A stretch of DNA of 64,000 nucleotides from Citrobacter portucalensis (GTDB taxonomy: Bacteria; Pseudomonadota; Gammaproteobacteria; Enterobacterales; Enterobacteriaceae): positions 186,001 through 250,000 of the forward strand of contig NZ_MVFY01000004.1 of the NCBI RefSeq assembly GCF_002042885.1. The letters are read 5' to 3'. The notes under the pieces are model-generated. The model was given only the letters and a program-made list of their open reading frames with translations. It was not told where the DNA came from and ran no database searches. The stretch's first letter is position 1, and each line of letters opens with the position of its first letter. The translations under genes were made by a program, and so were the position numbers. This document shows positions 23,172-31,632 of the stretch, in pieces.

Positions 23172-23633
23172 ATGACACACGATAACAAACTGCAGGTTGA
23201 AGCCATCAAACGTGGCACCGTGATTGACCATATTCCCGCACAGGTTGGTTTTAAGCTGCTGACGCTGTTCAAACTGACGGAAACCGACCAGCGTATCACC
23301 ATCGGTCTGAACCTGCCGTCAGGCGAGATGGGCCGTAAGGACCTGATTAAAATTGAAAACACGTTCCTGACCGATGAGCAGGTAAACCAGCTCTCCCTGT
23401 ACGCCCCGCAGGCAACGGTAAACCGCATTGACGATTACGACGTGGTGGGTAAATCACGTCCGAGCCTGCCAGAGCGTATCGACAACGTACTGGTTTGCCC
23501 GAACAGCAACTGTATCAGCCATGCTGAGCCGGTTTCCTCCAGTTTTGCAGTGAAAAAGCGTGCTGATGACATCGCACTCAAATGCAAATACTGTGAAAAA
23601 GAGTTTTCGCATTATGTGGTGCTGGCCAACTAA
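23172..23633 (+). CDS. pyrI: Aspartate carbamoyltransferase regulatory subunit
   Basis: 153 residues. It binds CTP/ATP through the N-terminal allosteric domain ([21 protein letters not shown]) and contacts PyrB through a C-terminal zinc domain. The four zinc cysteines are in CPNSNC and CKYCEK (109, 114, 138, 141). Second gene of pyrBI. Confidence 0.98.
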   Translation: MTHDNKLQVEAIKRGTVIDHIPAQVGFKLLTLFKLTETDQRITIGLNLPSGEMGRKDLIKIENTFLTDEQVNQLSLYAPQATVNRIDDYDVVGKSRPSLPERIDNVLVCPNSNCISHAEPVSSSFAVKKRADDIALKCKYCEKEFSHYVVLAN

Positions 23634-23709
23634 TTGGGGTTGGTTATGAGATCCCGGCTCCCTATAATGAGCGGGAACATTCTACTACCGCTGTAATTCA
23701 GGAGAAATC

Positions 23710-24096
23710 ATGAGCAAGACTATCGCGACGGAAAATGCACCAGCAGCAATCGGCCCATACGTTCAGGGCGTTGACCTGGGTAGCATGGTAATCACTTCCG
23801 GTCAGATCCCGGTCGATCCGAAAACCGGTGCCGTAGCGGAAGACGTGTCCGCTCAGGCACGTCAGTCGCTGGAAAACGTAAAAGCTATCGTTGAAGCAGC
23901 AGGCCTGAAAGTGGGCGACATCGTAAAAACGACCGTCTTCGTAAAAGACCTGAACGATTTCGCAACTGTAAACGCGACCTACGAAGCGTTCTTCACCGAA
24001 CACAACGCGACCTTCCCTGCGCGTTCTTGCGTAGAAGTTGCCCGTCTGCCGAAAGACGTGAAAATCGAGATTGAAGCGATCGCCGTTCGTCGCTAA
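23710..24096 (+). CDS. ridA: 2-iminobutanoate/2-iminopropanoate deaminase RidA
   Basis: 128 residues, a YjgF/YER057c/UK114 family trimer. It hydrolyses reactive enamine/imine intermediates released by PLP enzymes such as threonine dehydratase, protecting other PLP enzymes. The catalytic arginine lies in FPARSCVEVARLPKDVKIEIEAIA, and SGQIPVDPKTG is the conserved N-terminal loop. CAGGAGAAATC provides the ribosome site. It is downstream of pyrBI with a 76-bp gap, as in E. coli. Confidence 0.98.
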   Translation: MSKTIATENAPAAIGPYVQGVDLGSMVITSGQIPVDPKTGAVAEDVSAQARQSLENVKAIVEAAGLKVGDIVKTTVFVKDLNDFATVNATYEAFFTEHNATFPARSCVEVARLPKDVKIEIEAIAVRR

Positions 24097-24106
24097 GTCT
24101 CCTTGT

Positions 24107-24183
24107 ACCGGATGGCGGCTTCGCCTCGTCCGGCCAATGCACGGATCGTTTACAGGCCCGGTAAGCGCGAGCGCCACCGGGCA
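24107..24183. repeat. REP/BIME between ridA and the TRAP operon
   Basis: CCGGATGGCGGCTTCGCC and GGCCCGGTAAGCGCGAGC units facing each other between convergent genes. Confidence 0.8.
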
Positions 24184-24187
24184 TTTA

Positions 24188-25474
24188 TCACATCACGCCA
24201 AACAGTTTCGGCAGGAACAGCGAAATCGCCGGAATGTACGTCACGAGCATCAGCACCAGGAATAGCACGAGGTAGAACGGCAACATCGCCTTCACCACCT
24301 GCTCTATTTTCTGTTTACTCACCGCACTGGCCACAAACAGCACCGACCCTACCGGCGGCGTAATCAGGCCGATCCCTAAGTTCACCAGCATGATCATGCC
24401 AAAATGAACCGGATCAATGCCGAGCGCGTTGGTCACCGGCAGCAGAACCGGCGTCAGAATGAGGATCAGCGGTGCCATATCCATCAGCGTACCGATCAGC
24501 AGCAGCATTATGTTAATACACATCAGGATGACGTATTTGTTGTCCGAGATGCTGGTGAAGGCTTCAGTGATACGCATCGGCAACTGCATATAGGTCATGA
24601 CGGCACCGAACGCAGCAGCAAAACCTATCAGGATCATAACGATAGTGACCGTTTTCACCGTGCGGAACATCAGCTTCGGCAGCTCAGACCATTTATAGTC
24701 ACGATAGATAAACATGGTGACAAAGAAAGCCCACAGGCAGGCAATTGCCGCAGACTCCGTTGCGGTAAAGATACCTGACAGGATACCGCCCATGATGATC
24801 ACAACGGTCATCAGGCCCCACAGCGTATCGACGAAAATCTTCAGCGCCTGGCGAAACGGTACACGTTCTCCTTTTGGATAACCGCGCTTGTGCGCAAAAG
24901 CCACGCACATCACCATCAGGCTGAGGCTTAACAGCAGCCCCGGCAGTATCCCGGCGATGAACAGCGCGGCAATCGACACCGTGCCGCCGGTCGCCAGCGA
25001 GTAAATAACCGAGTTATGGCTGGGCGGCGTAAGAATCGCCTGTACCGAACCGCTGGCCGTTACCGCTGCGGCAAAGTCACGCGGATAACCTTTTTTATCC
25101 ATCTCCGGGATCATTACCGAACCGATGGACGCGGTATCAGCCACAGACGATCCGGAAATAGCGCCAAAAAAGGTTGATGCCACAATGTTTACCAGCGACA
25201 GTCCGCCGCGGATAAAACCAACAAAAATATAGGCAAAGTTCACCAGTCGCCGCGCAATTCCCCCTTCGGCCATGATTGCCCCAGCCAGAATAAAGAATGG
25301 GATCGCTAACAGAGAGAACTTGTTCACCCCGCTGGTCAGTTGGATCATTACCGCTTCCAGCGGAATATCAATATACCAGGCCCCAATGATGGCGCTAATG
25401 CCAACCGCGTACGCTACCGGTACCCCAATCGCCAGCATAATGCCGAGCGTAAAGACGAGAATAAATGCATCCAT
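24188..25474 (-). CDS. TRAP transporter large permease (DctM-type)
   Basis: 428 residues, about 12 hydrophobic segments through the whole length, the size of DctM/SiaM/YiaN. It is the Na+-driven transport subunit that takes substrate from the periplasmic binding protein. The typical TRAP segments are visible: GAIMAEGGIARRLVNFA, FFGAISGSSVADTASIGSVMIPEM and AILTPPSHNSVIYS. Last gene of a binding protein-small permease-large permease operon, 30 bp after the small subunit. The substrate cannot be read from sequence; relatives carry C4-dicarboxylates, sugar acids or uronates. E. coli K-12 has no operon at this site. Confidence 0.92.
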   Translation of the reverse strand: MDAFILVFTLGIMLAIGVPVAYAVGISAIIGAWYIDIPLEAVMIQLTSGVNKFSLLAIPFFILAGAIMAEGGIARRLVNFAYIFVGFIRGGLSLVNIVASTFFGAISGSSVADTASIGSVMIPEMDKKGYPRDFAAAVTASGSVQAILTPPSHNSVIYSLATGGTVSIAALFIAGILPGLLLSLSLMVMCVAFAHKRGYPKGERVPFRQALKIFVDTLWGLMTVVIIMGGILSGIFTATESAAIACLWAFFVTMFIYRDYKWSELPKLMFRTVKTVTIVMILIGFAAAFGAVMTYMQLPMRITEAFTSISDNKYVILMCINIMLLLIGTLMDMAPLILILTPVLLPVTNALGIDPVHFGMIMLVNLGIGLITPPVGSVLFVASAVSKQKIEQVVKAMLPFYLVLFLVLMLVTYIPAISLFLPKLFGVM

Positions 25475-25504
25475 CTGCTTTCCTTTCTGAAATGGGGGCG
25501 GTAA

Positions 25505-26023
25505 CTAGCTGGTCGATCCCAGCATGACAACGGGACGTTGGTACTGCGGACCACGGAAAATCTTTTCAGCGATAAACAGCAGCGTTATGGCAGAGCCTAT
25601 CGGCAACGGAAGATAGTTTTGCCCGGCGCTTAAAAGCGGGAATTCCGCCACAGGCTGGTCCCACAGTTCAAGACAGAGATTGGTTCCGTACCACAGAATG
25701 AACAGACTTATCGCCACCAACATAACGTCAGCGATTACCGAGCAATAACGGCGGGAAGCATCCCCCAGACGGTCAATCACCATGCTCACCGCGATATGCG
25801 AGCCTGCACGATAGCTCACCGCCGCGCCAATAAAGGTGAATGTCACCATACAGAGAATAGCGACGGGTTCAGGCCATGACAGGGCGTTATTCAGAACATA
25901 ACGCGCGAATATGCCAATGGGGATAATGGCGACCATGACCAATAATGCGATACCGGCAATCCACATTGACACTCGATAAAGAAAATCCATTACCGATGAA
26001 TAGCATTCACCCATAATTATCAC
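25505..26023 (-). CDS. TRAP transporter small permease (DctQ-type)
   Basis: 172 residues with four hydrophobic segments (about 15-40, 50-70, 90-115, 130-155), the DctQ layout. It scaffolds the large permease. The ARYVLNNALSWPEPVA region and a charged loop (DRLGDASRRY) are characteristic. An ATG at 26023 (MIIMGEC) or the internal ATG at 26014 could start it; the ribosome site cannot decide between them well. Middle gene of the TRAP operon. Confidence 0.9.
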   Translation of the reverse strand: MIIMGECYSSVMDFLYRVSMWIAGIALLVMVAIIPIGIFARYVLNNALSWPEPVAILCMVTFTFIGAAVSYRAGSHIAVSMVIDRLGDASRRYCSVIADVMLVAISLFILWYGTNLCLELWDQPVAEFPLLSAGQNYLPLPIGSAITLLFIAEKIFRGPQYQRPVVMLGSTS

Positions 26024-26076
26024 CTCGAATTAATCAAAAGATTCAGGCGGAGGGTTGATATCCTCCACCTGATGAA

Positions 26077-27054
26077 TTACTTCACATCCTGAATACGTTT
26101 GATCAAATCCTGGTGGTCTTTACCGTAATTATCCCGCACTGACTGCGTGGCTTTATAGAAATAGTCCGTATCAATATCGTGGAACTGAACGCCGTTGGCT
26201 TTCATGGTCTCCAGTGATTTCGCATTATAATCCTGCCAAAGTTTTCGTTGCTCTATCTGTGCTTCTTTGGCGAGTTTAATAATGAGATCCTGATCTTCTT
26301 TTTTCAACTTATCCCATTTAGCTTTCGAAAACAGAAAAAGCTCAGGAATAATAAAGTGTTTGCTCCAGGTATAGTTTTTCACGACCGGCAAATAGTTATG
26401 CGCAACAAACGTTGGCGGGTTATTTTCCGTGCCATCAATAACGCCGGTCTGCATGCCGCTAAATACTTCACTGACGCCCATGACAACGGAGTTAGCGCCC
26501 ATCGCTTTCAGGGTATCCAGCGCTATCGGACTTCCTTGAACGCGGATTTTCATACCGTGTAAATCTTCCGGTTTCACCACCGGATTTTTGGTGATCAGGT
26601 TTCGCGTGCCGGCATCCATCCAGCCGAGAAACACCAGCCGCGATTTGGTATTGGCCGTCAGACGGTCGCCAATCTCCTGACCGATCATGCCGTCGAGAAC
26701 CTTATGCAGATGGTCCTCATCGCGGAAAATATATGGCAGGGTAAACACGTTAATTTCAGGGAGAATGGCGGCAACAGGCGTCATTGAGACACGAATAATA
26801 TCGATAGCGCCTAATTGCGCCTGTTCAATCATCTGTTTTTCATCGCCTAACACGCCACCAGGAAATGTTTTAATCTCCAGACGCCCGTCGGTCGCGGCGC
26901 TAAGTTTTTCCCCCATATGTTTCACTGCAACAACGTTCGGGTAATCAGCCGGATGCACATCTGCGGCGCGAAAAGTTTGTGCCAGCGTTGAATGACTCAT
27001 CAGTAATACAGACGCGCCAATACATAGACTTAACAGGTTTTTTGTCAGTTTCAT
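26077..27054 (-). CDS. TRAP transporter periplasmic substrate-binding protein (DctP-type)
   Basis: 325 residues with a Sec signal peptide (MKLTKNLLSLCIGASVLLMSHSTLAQ, cleavage after about 26). The mature protein has the DctP fold. The conserved arginine that salt-bridges a substrate carboxylate is in IRVQGSP, and FPGGVLGDEKQMIEQAQLGAIDI and GVIDGTENNPPTFV are family blocks. It is first in the operon, preceded by AAGGACAA and a 375-bp upstream region with a possible CRP site. No catabolic gene is adjacent, so the substrate, most likely an organic or sugar acid, is undefined. Confidence 0.93.
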   Translation of the reverse strand: MKLTKNLLSLCIGASVLLMSHSTLAQTFRAADVHPADYPNVVAVKHMGEKLSAATDGRLEIKTFPGGVLGDEKQMIEQAQLGAIDIIRVSMTPVAAILPEINVFTLPYIFRDEDHLHKVLDGMIGQEIGDRLTANTKSRLVFLGWMDAGTRNLITKNPVVKPEDLHGMKIRVQGSPIALDTLKAMGANSVVMGVSEVFSGMQTGVIDGTENNPPTFVAHNYLPVVKNYTWSKHFIIPELFLFSKAKWDKLKKEDQDLIIKLAKEAQIEQRKLWQDYNAKSLETMKANGVQFHDIDTDYFYKATQSVRDNYGKDHQDLIKRIQDVK

Positions 27055-27429
27055 TTGTCCTTCTCCAGAAGTTCATAATATCCATTAACAGGAATAGCTT
27101 ACAGAGCAAATGACTGCCGGAATTAAAAACGGGCAGCGAGAAACTTTCTTAACGACGTTACCTGCGCAGACTAACTGGTGTAACAATTTATTTCGATGAC
27201 TGCGTTCACAAAAAATCGTAGATGCTTAAAATTTTTAGCACACTGTTTCATTTTTGCAATGCAGATCGTTTTATTGATAAAAAAACAACGCAAGGAAGGC
27301 GATTTGATACTAATAACACCCGTTAGCATTTCAATAAAAATAAAACACTAATGTTGTGAGGTAATATCTTCGAATGAAAATGAGGAATGCAGGATGGTAT
27401 TAACACCATCCTGCTGAGGCGTTTTATGT
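27055..27429. promoter_or_regulatory. Upstream region of the TRAP operon; candidate CRP site and hairpin at the mgtA end
   Basis: This 375-bp non-coding stretch is AT-rich. On the minus strand TGTGA-N6-TCATC (27195-27210) matches 8 of 10 bases of the CRP half-sites and points to catabolite control of the TRAP genes. The hairpin GCAGGATGGT/ACCATCCTGC at 27389-27414 follows the mgtA stop but lacks a long T run. No gene is seen. Confidence 0.45.
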
Positions 27430-30138
27430 TTACTGCCAGCCGTAGCGACGGCTATAAAAACCTTTCACTAATTGAGTCAATGTCATGTAACCCGCCAGAA
27501 TCGCAATCAGCCACGGGAAGTAGCTCAGCGGTAATGCCTGCAATTGCAGATAGCTGGCCAGCGGCGAGAAGGGTAATGCAATGCCGACGACCATCACCAC
27601 CAGCGTCATCAGCATCAGCGGCCACGCGGCGCGGCTCTGGATGAACGGCACGCGACGGGTACGAATCATATGCACAATCAACGTTTGCGACAGCAGGCCC
27701 ACCACGAACCAGCCAGACTGGAACAACGTCTGATGTTCAGGCGTATTGGCATGGAAGACGAACCACATCAGGCAAAAGGTCAGAATGTCGAAGATCGAGC
27801 TGATCGGTCCAAAGAAGATCATAAAGCGGCCCAATTCGCTGGGATTCCAGCGCTGCGGCTTTTTGATCTGCTCTTCGTCGACGTTATCAAACGGAATCGC
27901 CACCTGGGATACATCGTACAGCAGGTTCTGAATCAGTAAGTGCAGCGGTAACATCGGCAGGAACGGTAAGAAGGCGCTCGCCACCAGCACGCTAAACACG
28001 TTACCGAAGTTTGAACTGGCCGTCATTTTGATGTACTTCAGCATGTTAGAGAAGGTACGGCGTCCTTCAATCACCCCTTCTTCCAGCACCATCAGGCTCT
28101 TTTCCAGCAGGATGATATCCGCCGCTTCACGCGCAATATCAACCGCGCCGTCAACGGAGATACCAATGTCCGCCGCGCGCAGCGCCGGGGCATCGTTTAT
28201 ACCATCGCCCATAAAGCCGACCACATGGCCTTCGCGCTTGAGCAGCGTGACAATGCGCTCTTTGTGCATTGGCGTCAGACGGGCAAACAGCGTGGTGCGC
28301 TGAGCAAGCCGAGCCAGCTCATCATCGCTTAATCCTTCAATGCTGCTACCGATAACCACATCCCCCGCATCCAGCCCCACTTCGTGACACACTTTTGCCG
28401 CCACCAGTTCGCTATCGCCAGTGAGGATTTTCACCGTAATGCCGCTGGCTTTCAGCGCTTTAAGCGCAGGGGCGGTGGTCTCTTTCGGCGGATCGAGGAA
28501 CGCAATATAGCCTTCGAGGATCAGATCTGATTCATCGATACGCTGGTAATCACCTTCACGCGCTGGCAGGTATTTCGTCGCCACCGCCACCACACGCAGC
28601 CCCTGGCGGTTCAGCGTGTCCGTAACGCGTTTCACCCGACGCAGCATGTTGTCATCTAACGGGACTATCTCACCGTTGTGACGCACCTGGGTACACACGC
28701 TGAGGATCTCCTGTAGCGCCCCTTTACAGACCAACTGGTGCACATCGGTTTCTTCTGCCACCACTACCGACATGCGGCGACGTTCAAAATCAAACGGGAT
28801 CTCATCGATTTTCTGCCAGCGAGTCGAGAGCTGGCGGGCTGATTCTTCGTCCACACCTTCCAGCACCGCCGTATCCAGCAGATTCTTCAGCCCGGTCTGA
28901 TAATGGCTGTTCAGCCACGCAGAATGCAGGACATGTTCGCTGGGTTTACCAGAGATATCCGTATGATTCTCAAGTACAATTTTATCCTGAGTCAGGGTGC
29001 CGGTTTTATCGGTGCACAGAATATCCATTGCGCCAAAGTTCTGGATAGCGTCGAGGTGTTTAACGATAACCTTTTGTTTTGACAGCTTCACCGCCCCACG
29101 CGCCAGCGTCGAGGTGACGATCATCGGCAGCATTTCCGGTGTCAGTCCCACCGCCACAGACAGGGCAAACAGCGCCGCTTCCCACCAGTCACCTTTGGTG
29201 TAGCCGTTGATGATAAGCACGATGGGCGCCATCACCAGCATAAAGCGGATCAGCAGCATGCTGACGCGGCTGATCCCTTTCTGGAAGGCATTCTGCTCGC
29301 TTTCCTGCTCGCTGACGCGACCGGCCAGTTGCCCAAACCAGGTATTGGCTCCGGTTGAAATCACGATGGCCTGCGCCGTGCCGCTCACCACGTTGGTACC
29401 CATAAAGCACAGGGTATCGCATTCCAGCGGGTTGCTTTGCTGCGGATCGCGACTGGTTGCCACTTTCTCCACCGGCAGCGATTCACCGGTCAGCGAAGCC
29501 TGGGCTACGAACAGGTCACGAGCCTGTACCACGCGCAGATCGGCCGGGATCATATCCCCTGCCGCCAGCTTGATGACATCGCCGGGAACCAACTGGTCGA
29601 TCGGCAGTTCAACCCAGCCGTTCTCCCCTTTCTCGTTGATGACGCGCAGCACCGTGGCGGTGTTGCTGACCATCGCTTTCAGCGCATCAGCCGCTTTGGT
29701 GGAACGCGCCTCTTGCACAAAATTCAGCAGCGTAGAGATGACGACCATCAGGGCGATGACGCCAGCGGCAAACAGATCTTCGGTGGCATAGGAAATCGCC
29801 CCGAGAATGGTCAGCAGTATATTAAACGGATTGCGGTAGCAGACCCACAGATGCACCCACCAGGGCGACGGCTTCTGCGCCGGCAACTGGTTCTCGCCAT
29901 GTATTTCGCGGGCGTTCTCGACTTCTGCGGCGTTTAAGCCTTCCGGATGAGCGCCGAACGTTTTCCACAGCGCGTCTTCGTCCATCAGCGCCATTTTCAG
30001 GCAATGTTCGCTTAGCGATGGCGGGATCGGCGTGCTGGCAACGGTCTGAGCATTCGGCAATGGATCACGATGCACCAGACGATGCGGTAAATGGCGGTTT
30101 AGCCGGGCAAACAGCTGGCGGGTCATATTTTTGAACAT
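27430..30138 (-). CDS. mgtA: Magnesium-transporting P-type ATPase MgtA
   Basis: 902 residues, close to the 898 of E. coli. It is an inner-membrane P3B ATPase importing Mg2+ under Mg2+ starvation. The phosphorylation motif CTDKTGTLT, the TGES loop (ASLTGESLPVEK), the hinge MGDGINDAPALR and the Mg-ATPase C-terminal membrane domain (LIQNLLYDVSQVAIPFDNVDEEQIKKPQRW) are all present. The long 5' leader with mgtL lies upstream. Confidence 0.97.
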   Translation of the reverse strand: MFKNMTRQLFARLNRHLPHRLVHRDPLPNAQTVASTPIPPSLSEHCLKMALMDEDALWKTFGAHPEGLNAAEVENAREIHGENQLPAQKPSPWWVHLWVCYRNPFNILLTILGAISYATEDLFAAGVIALMVVISTLLNFVQEARSTKAADALKAMVSNTATVLRVINEKGENGWVELPIDQLVPGDVIKLAAGDMIPADLRVVQARDLFVAQASLTGESLPVEKVATSRDPQQSNPLECDTLCFMGTNVVSGTAQAIVISTGANTWFGQLAGRVSEQESEQNAFQKGISRVSMLLIRFMLVMAPIVLIINGYTKGDWWEAALFALSVAVGLTPEMLPMIVTSTLARGAVKLSKQKVIVKHLDAIQNFGAMDILCTDKTGTLTQDKIVLENHTDISGKPSEHVLHSAWLNSHYQTGLKNLLDTAVLEGVDEESARQLSTRWQKIDEIPFDFERRRMSVVVAEETDVHQLVCKGALQEILSVCTQVRHNGEIVPLDDNMLRRVKRVTDTLNRQGLRVVAVATKYLPAREGDYQRIDESDLILEGYIAFLDPPKETTAPALKALKASGITVKILTGDSELVAAKVCHEVGLDAGDVVIGSSIEGLSDDELARLAQRTTLFARLTPMHKERIVTLLKREGHVVGFMGDGINDAPALRAADIGISVDGAVDIAREAADIILLEKSLMVLEEGVIEGRRTFSNMLKYIKMTASSNFGNVFSVLVASAFLPFLPMLPLHLLIQNLLYDVSQVAIPFDNVDEEQIKKPQRWNPSELGRFMIFFGPISSIFDILTFCLMWFVFHANTPEHQTLFQSGWFVVGLLSQTLIVHMIRTRRVPFIQSRAAWPLMLMTLVVMVVGIALPFSPLASYLQLQALPLSYFPWLIAILAGYMTLTQLVKGFYSRRYGWQ

Positions 30139-30282
30139 AGGCAGTCCCTCTGCACCTGTATAAACAGGCGCAGTAAATCCTTCAGGCGTGGCAAAGCCTT
30201 GCCTGGTGGCAATATTAAAATCACAACAGGGACGTCAGAACGTCACTGTCTTACTGCTCCGGTAAGACAGTGAAAGACAGGC
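30139..30282 (-). promoter_or_regulatory. mgtA 5' leader, Mg2+-responsive region
   Basis: About 260 nt lie between the predicted transcription start near 30396 and the mgtA ATG, matching the length of the E. coli/Salmonella Mg2+-sensing leader. A stable stem GACAGTGAC.../GTCTTACCGGAGCAGTAAGAC type pairing is visible near 30233-30272. Function is assigned by analogy with the characterised leader. Confidence 0.7.
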
Positions 30283-30336
30283 TTACCGGAAAGGGTTGTT
30301 TCTCCATCTCGGGAGAGGGGTGGGATCGGGATCCAT
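30283..30336 (-). CDS. mgtL: mgtA leader peptide MgtL
   Basis: 17 codons, MDPDPTPLPRWRNNPFR, with GGAGG 5 nt before the ATG. Five prolines match the known proline-rich MgtL of Salmonella and E. coli, where slow translation at low Mg2+ or low proline changes leader folding and allows read-through into mgtA. A longer frame back to 30516 exists but crosses the promoter, so the short peptide is the real one. Confidence 0.92.
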   Translation of the reverse strand: MDPDPTPLPRWRNNPFR

Positions 30337-30395
30337 ATAGCCTCCGGTAAGTGAATGATTTGCGTCGCGGATTATACGCAGAAAACCATAAGGTT

Positions 30396-30437
30396 TGTGG
30401 CAATTATGGCGGTATGATAAACCATGGAAACTAAACC
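30396..30437 (-). promoter_or_regulatory. Putative PhoP-dependent mgtA promoter
   Basis: On the minus strand two GGTTTA half-sites (30432-30437 and 30418-30423) lie upstream of a -10-like CATAAT (30403-30408), which is 9 bp after the second one. Their spacing (14 bp start to start) differs from the canonical 11-bp PhoP box, so only the element identity is suggested. Confidence 0.5.
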
Positions 30438-30527
30438 AAACGTATACCAGACTTTGCCCATTGCGCCGCGCTTGAGTAAAGTTATTCTCTATTTGGCATA
30501 ACTTCACACGCAACACGGGAAAACAGG

Positions 30528-31475
30528 ATGCAAAATCGGCTGACCATTAAAGACATCGCCCGCTTAAGCGGTGTGGGAAAATCAACCGTTTCCCGTGTGC
30601 TCAACAATGAAAGCGGCGTGAGTGAACGCACCCGCGAACGCGTTGAGGCGGTGATGAATCAGCACGGTTTTTCCCCTTCCCGCTCCGCACGCGCCATGCG
30701 TGGGCAAAGCGACAAGGTGGTGGCGATTATCGTCACGCGTCTGGACTCGCTTTCAGAAAATCTCGCCGTGCAGACCATGCTGCCCGCCTTTTATGAACAG
30801 GGCTACGATCCGATCATGATGGAAAGCCAGTTCTCGCCCGAGCTGGTTGAAGAACATCTCGGCATGCTCAGACGCCGCAACATTGATGGCGTGGTGCTGT
30901 TTGGTTTTACCGGCATTACTGAAGCCATGCTCGCCTCCTGGCAGGATTCTCTGGTGCTTCTGGCAAGAGATGCCAAAGGCTTTGCCTCCGTCTGCTATGA
31001 CGATGAGGGTGCCATTCGTACCCTGATGCAGCGTTTATACGAACGCGAGCATCGCCATATTAGCTTTCTTGGTGTTCCGCATAGCGATGTGACCACTGGT
31101 AAACGCCGCCATGAGGCCTACCTGGCATTCTGTAAAAAACACAAACTACATCCTGTGGCCGCGCTGCCGGGTCTGGCCATGAAACAGGGCTATGAGCAGG
31201 CCGCCAACGTCATCACCCCGGAAACCACCGCCTTAGTCTGTGCGACGGATACCCTTGCCCTTGGGGTCAGCAAATATCTGCAAGAGCAGCGGATTGAGAA
31301 CCTGCAGTTGGCAAGCGTGGGCAGCACGCCGCTGATGAAATTCCTCCATCCGGAAATTATCACCGTCGATCCAGGATACGCCGAAGCCGGGCGACAAGCG
31401 GCCTCGCAGCTGATCGAACAGATCAACGGCCGTAGCGAACCACGACAAATCGTTATTCCTTCCACCCTCTCCTGA
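30528..31475 (+). CDS. treR: Trehalose operon repressor TreR (LacI family)
   Basis: 315 residues. The N-terminal LacI-type helix-turn-helix (LTIKDIARLSGVGKSTVSRVLNNESGVS) is followed by a periplasmic-binding-protein-like inducer domain. It represses treBC. Trehalose-6-phosphate is the inducer in E. coli. It is transcribed separately from treBC, with a 157-bp spacer containing the operator. Divergent from mgtA. Confidence 0.97.
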   Translation: MQNRLTIKDIARLSGVGKSTVSRVLNNESGVSERTRERVEAVMNQHGFSPSRSARAMRGQSDKVVAIIVTRLDSLSENLAVQTMLPAFYEQGYDPIMMESQFSPELVEEHLGMLRRRNIDGVVLFGFTGITEAMLASWQDSLVLLARDAKGFASVCYDDEGAIRTLMQRLYEREHRHISFLGVPHSDVTTGKRRHEAYLAFCKKHKLHPVAALPGLAMKQGYEQAANVITPETTALVCATDTLALGVSKYLQEQRIENLQLASVGSTPLMKFLHPEIITVDPGYAEAGRQAASQLIEQINGRSEPRQIVIPSTLS

Positions 31476-31514
31476 TCGCTTTCTGAGCATTAATTTGTGA
31501 TCTTCGCTGCGTTT

Positions 31515-31527
31515 CGGGAACGTTCCC
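31515..31527 (+). promoter_or_regulatory. TreR operator
   Basis: The perfect palindrome GGGAACGTTCCC (31516-31527) in the treR-treB spacer is a LacI-family-type site and corresponds to the operator known upstream of E. coli treB. Confidence 0.75.
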
Positions 31528-31632
31528 ATTTTTAAATATTCATCGAAGATATACTCTGGCGCCAACAACGAGAGAGTTGCCGAATGACGACGCAACAGCG
31601 TCTTTTCCGGTCTACGGGGAACACACACCATC

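Noticed and set aside
30337-30516. Extended 77-codon version of mgtL
   Set aside because: The extension crosses the mgtA promoter; the 17-codon peptide has its own strong ribosome site and matches known MgtL.
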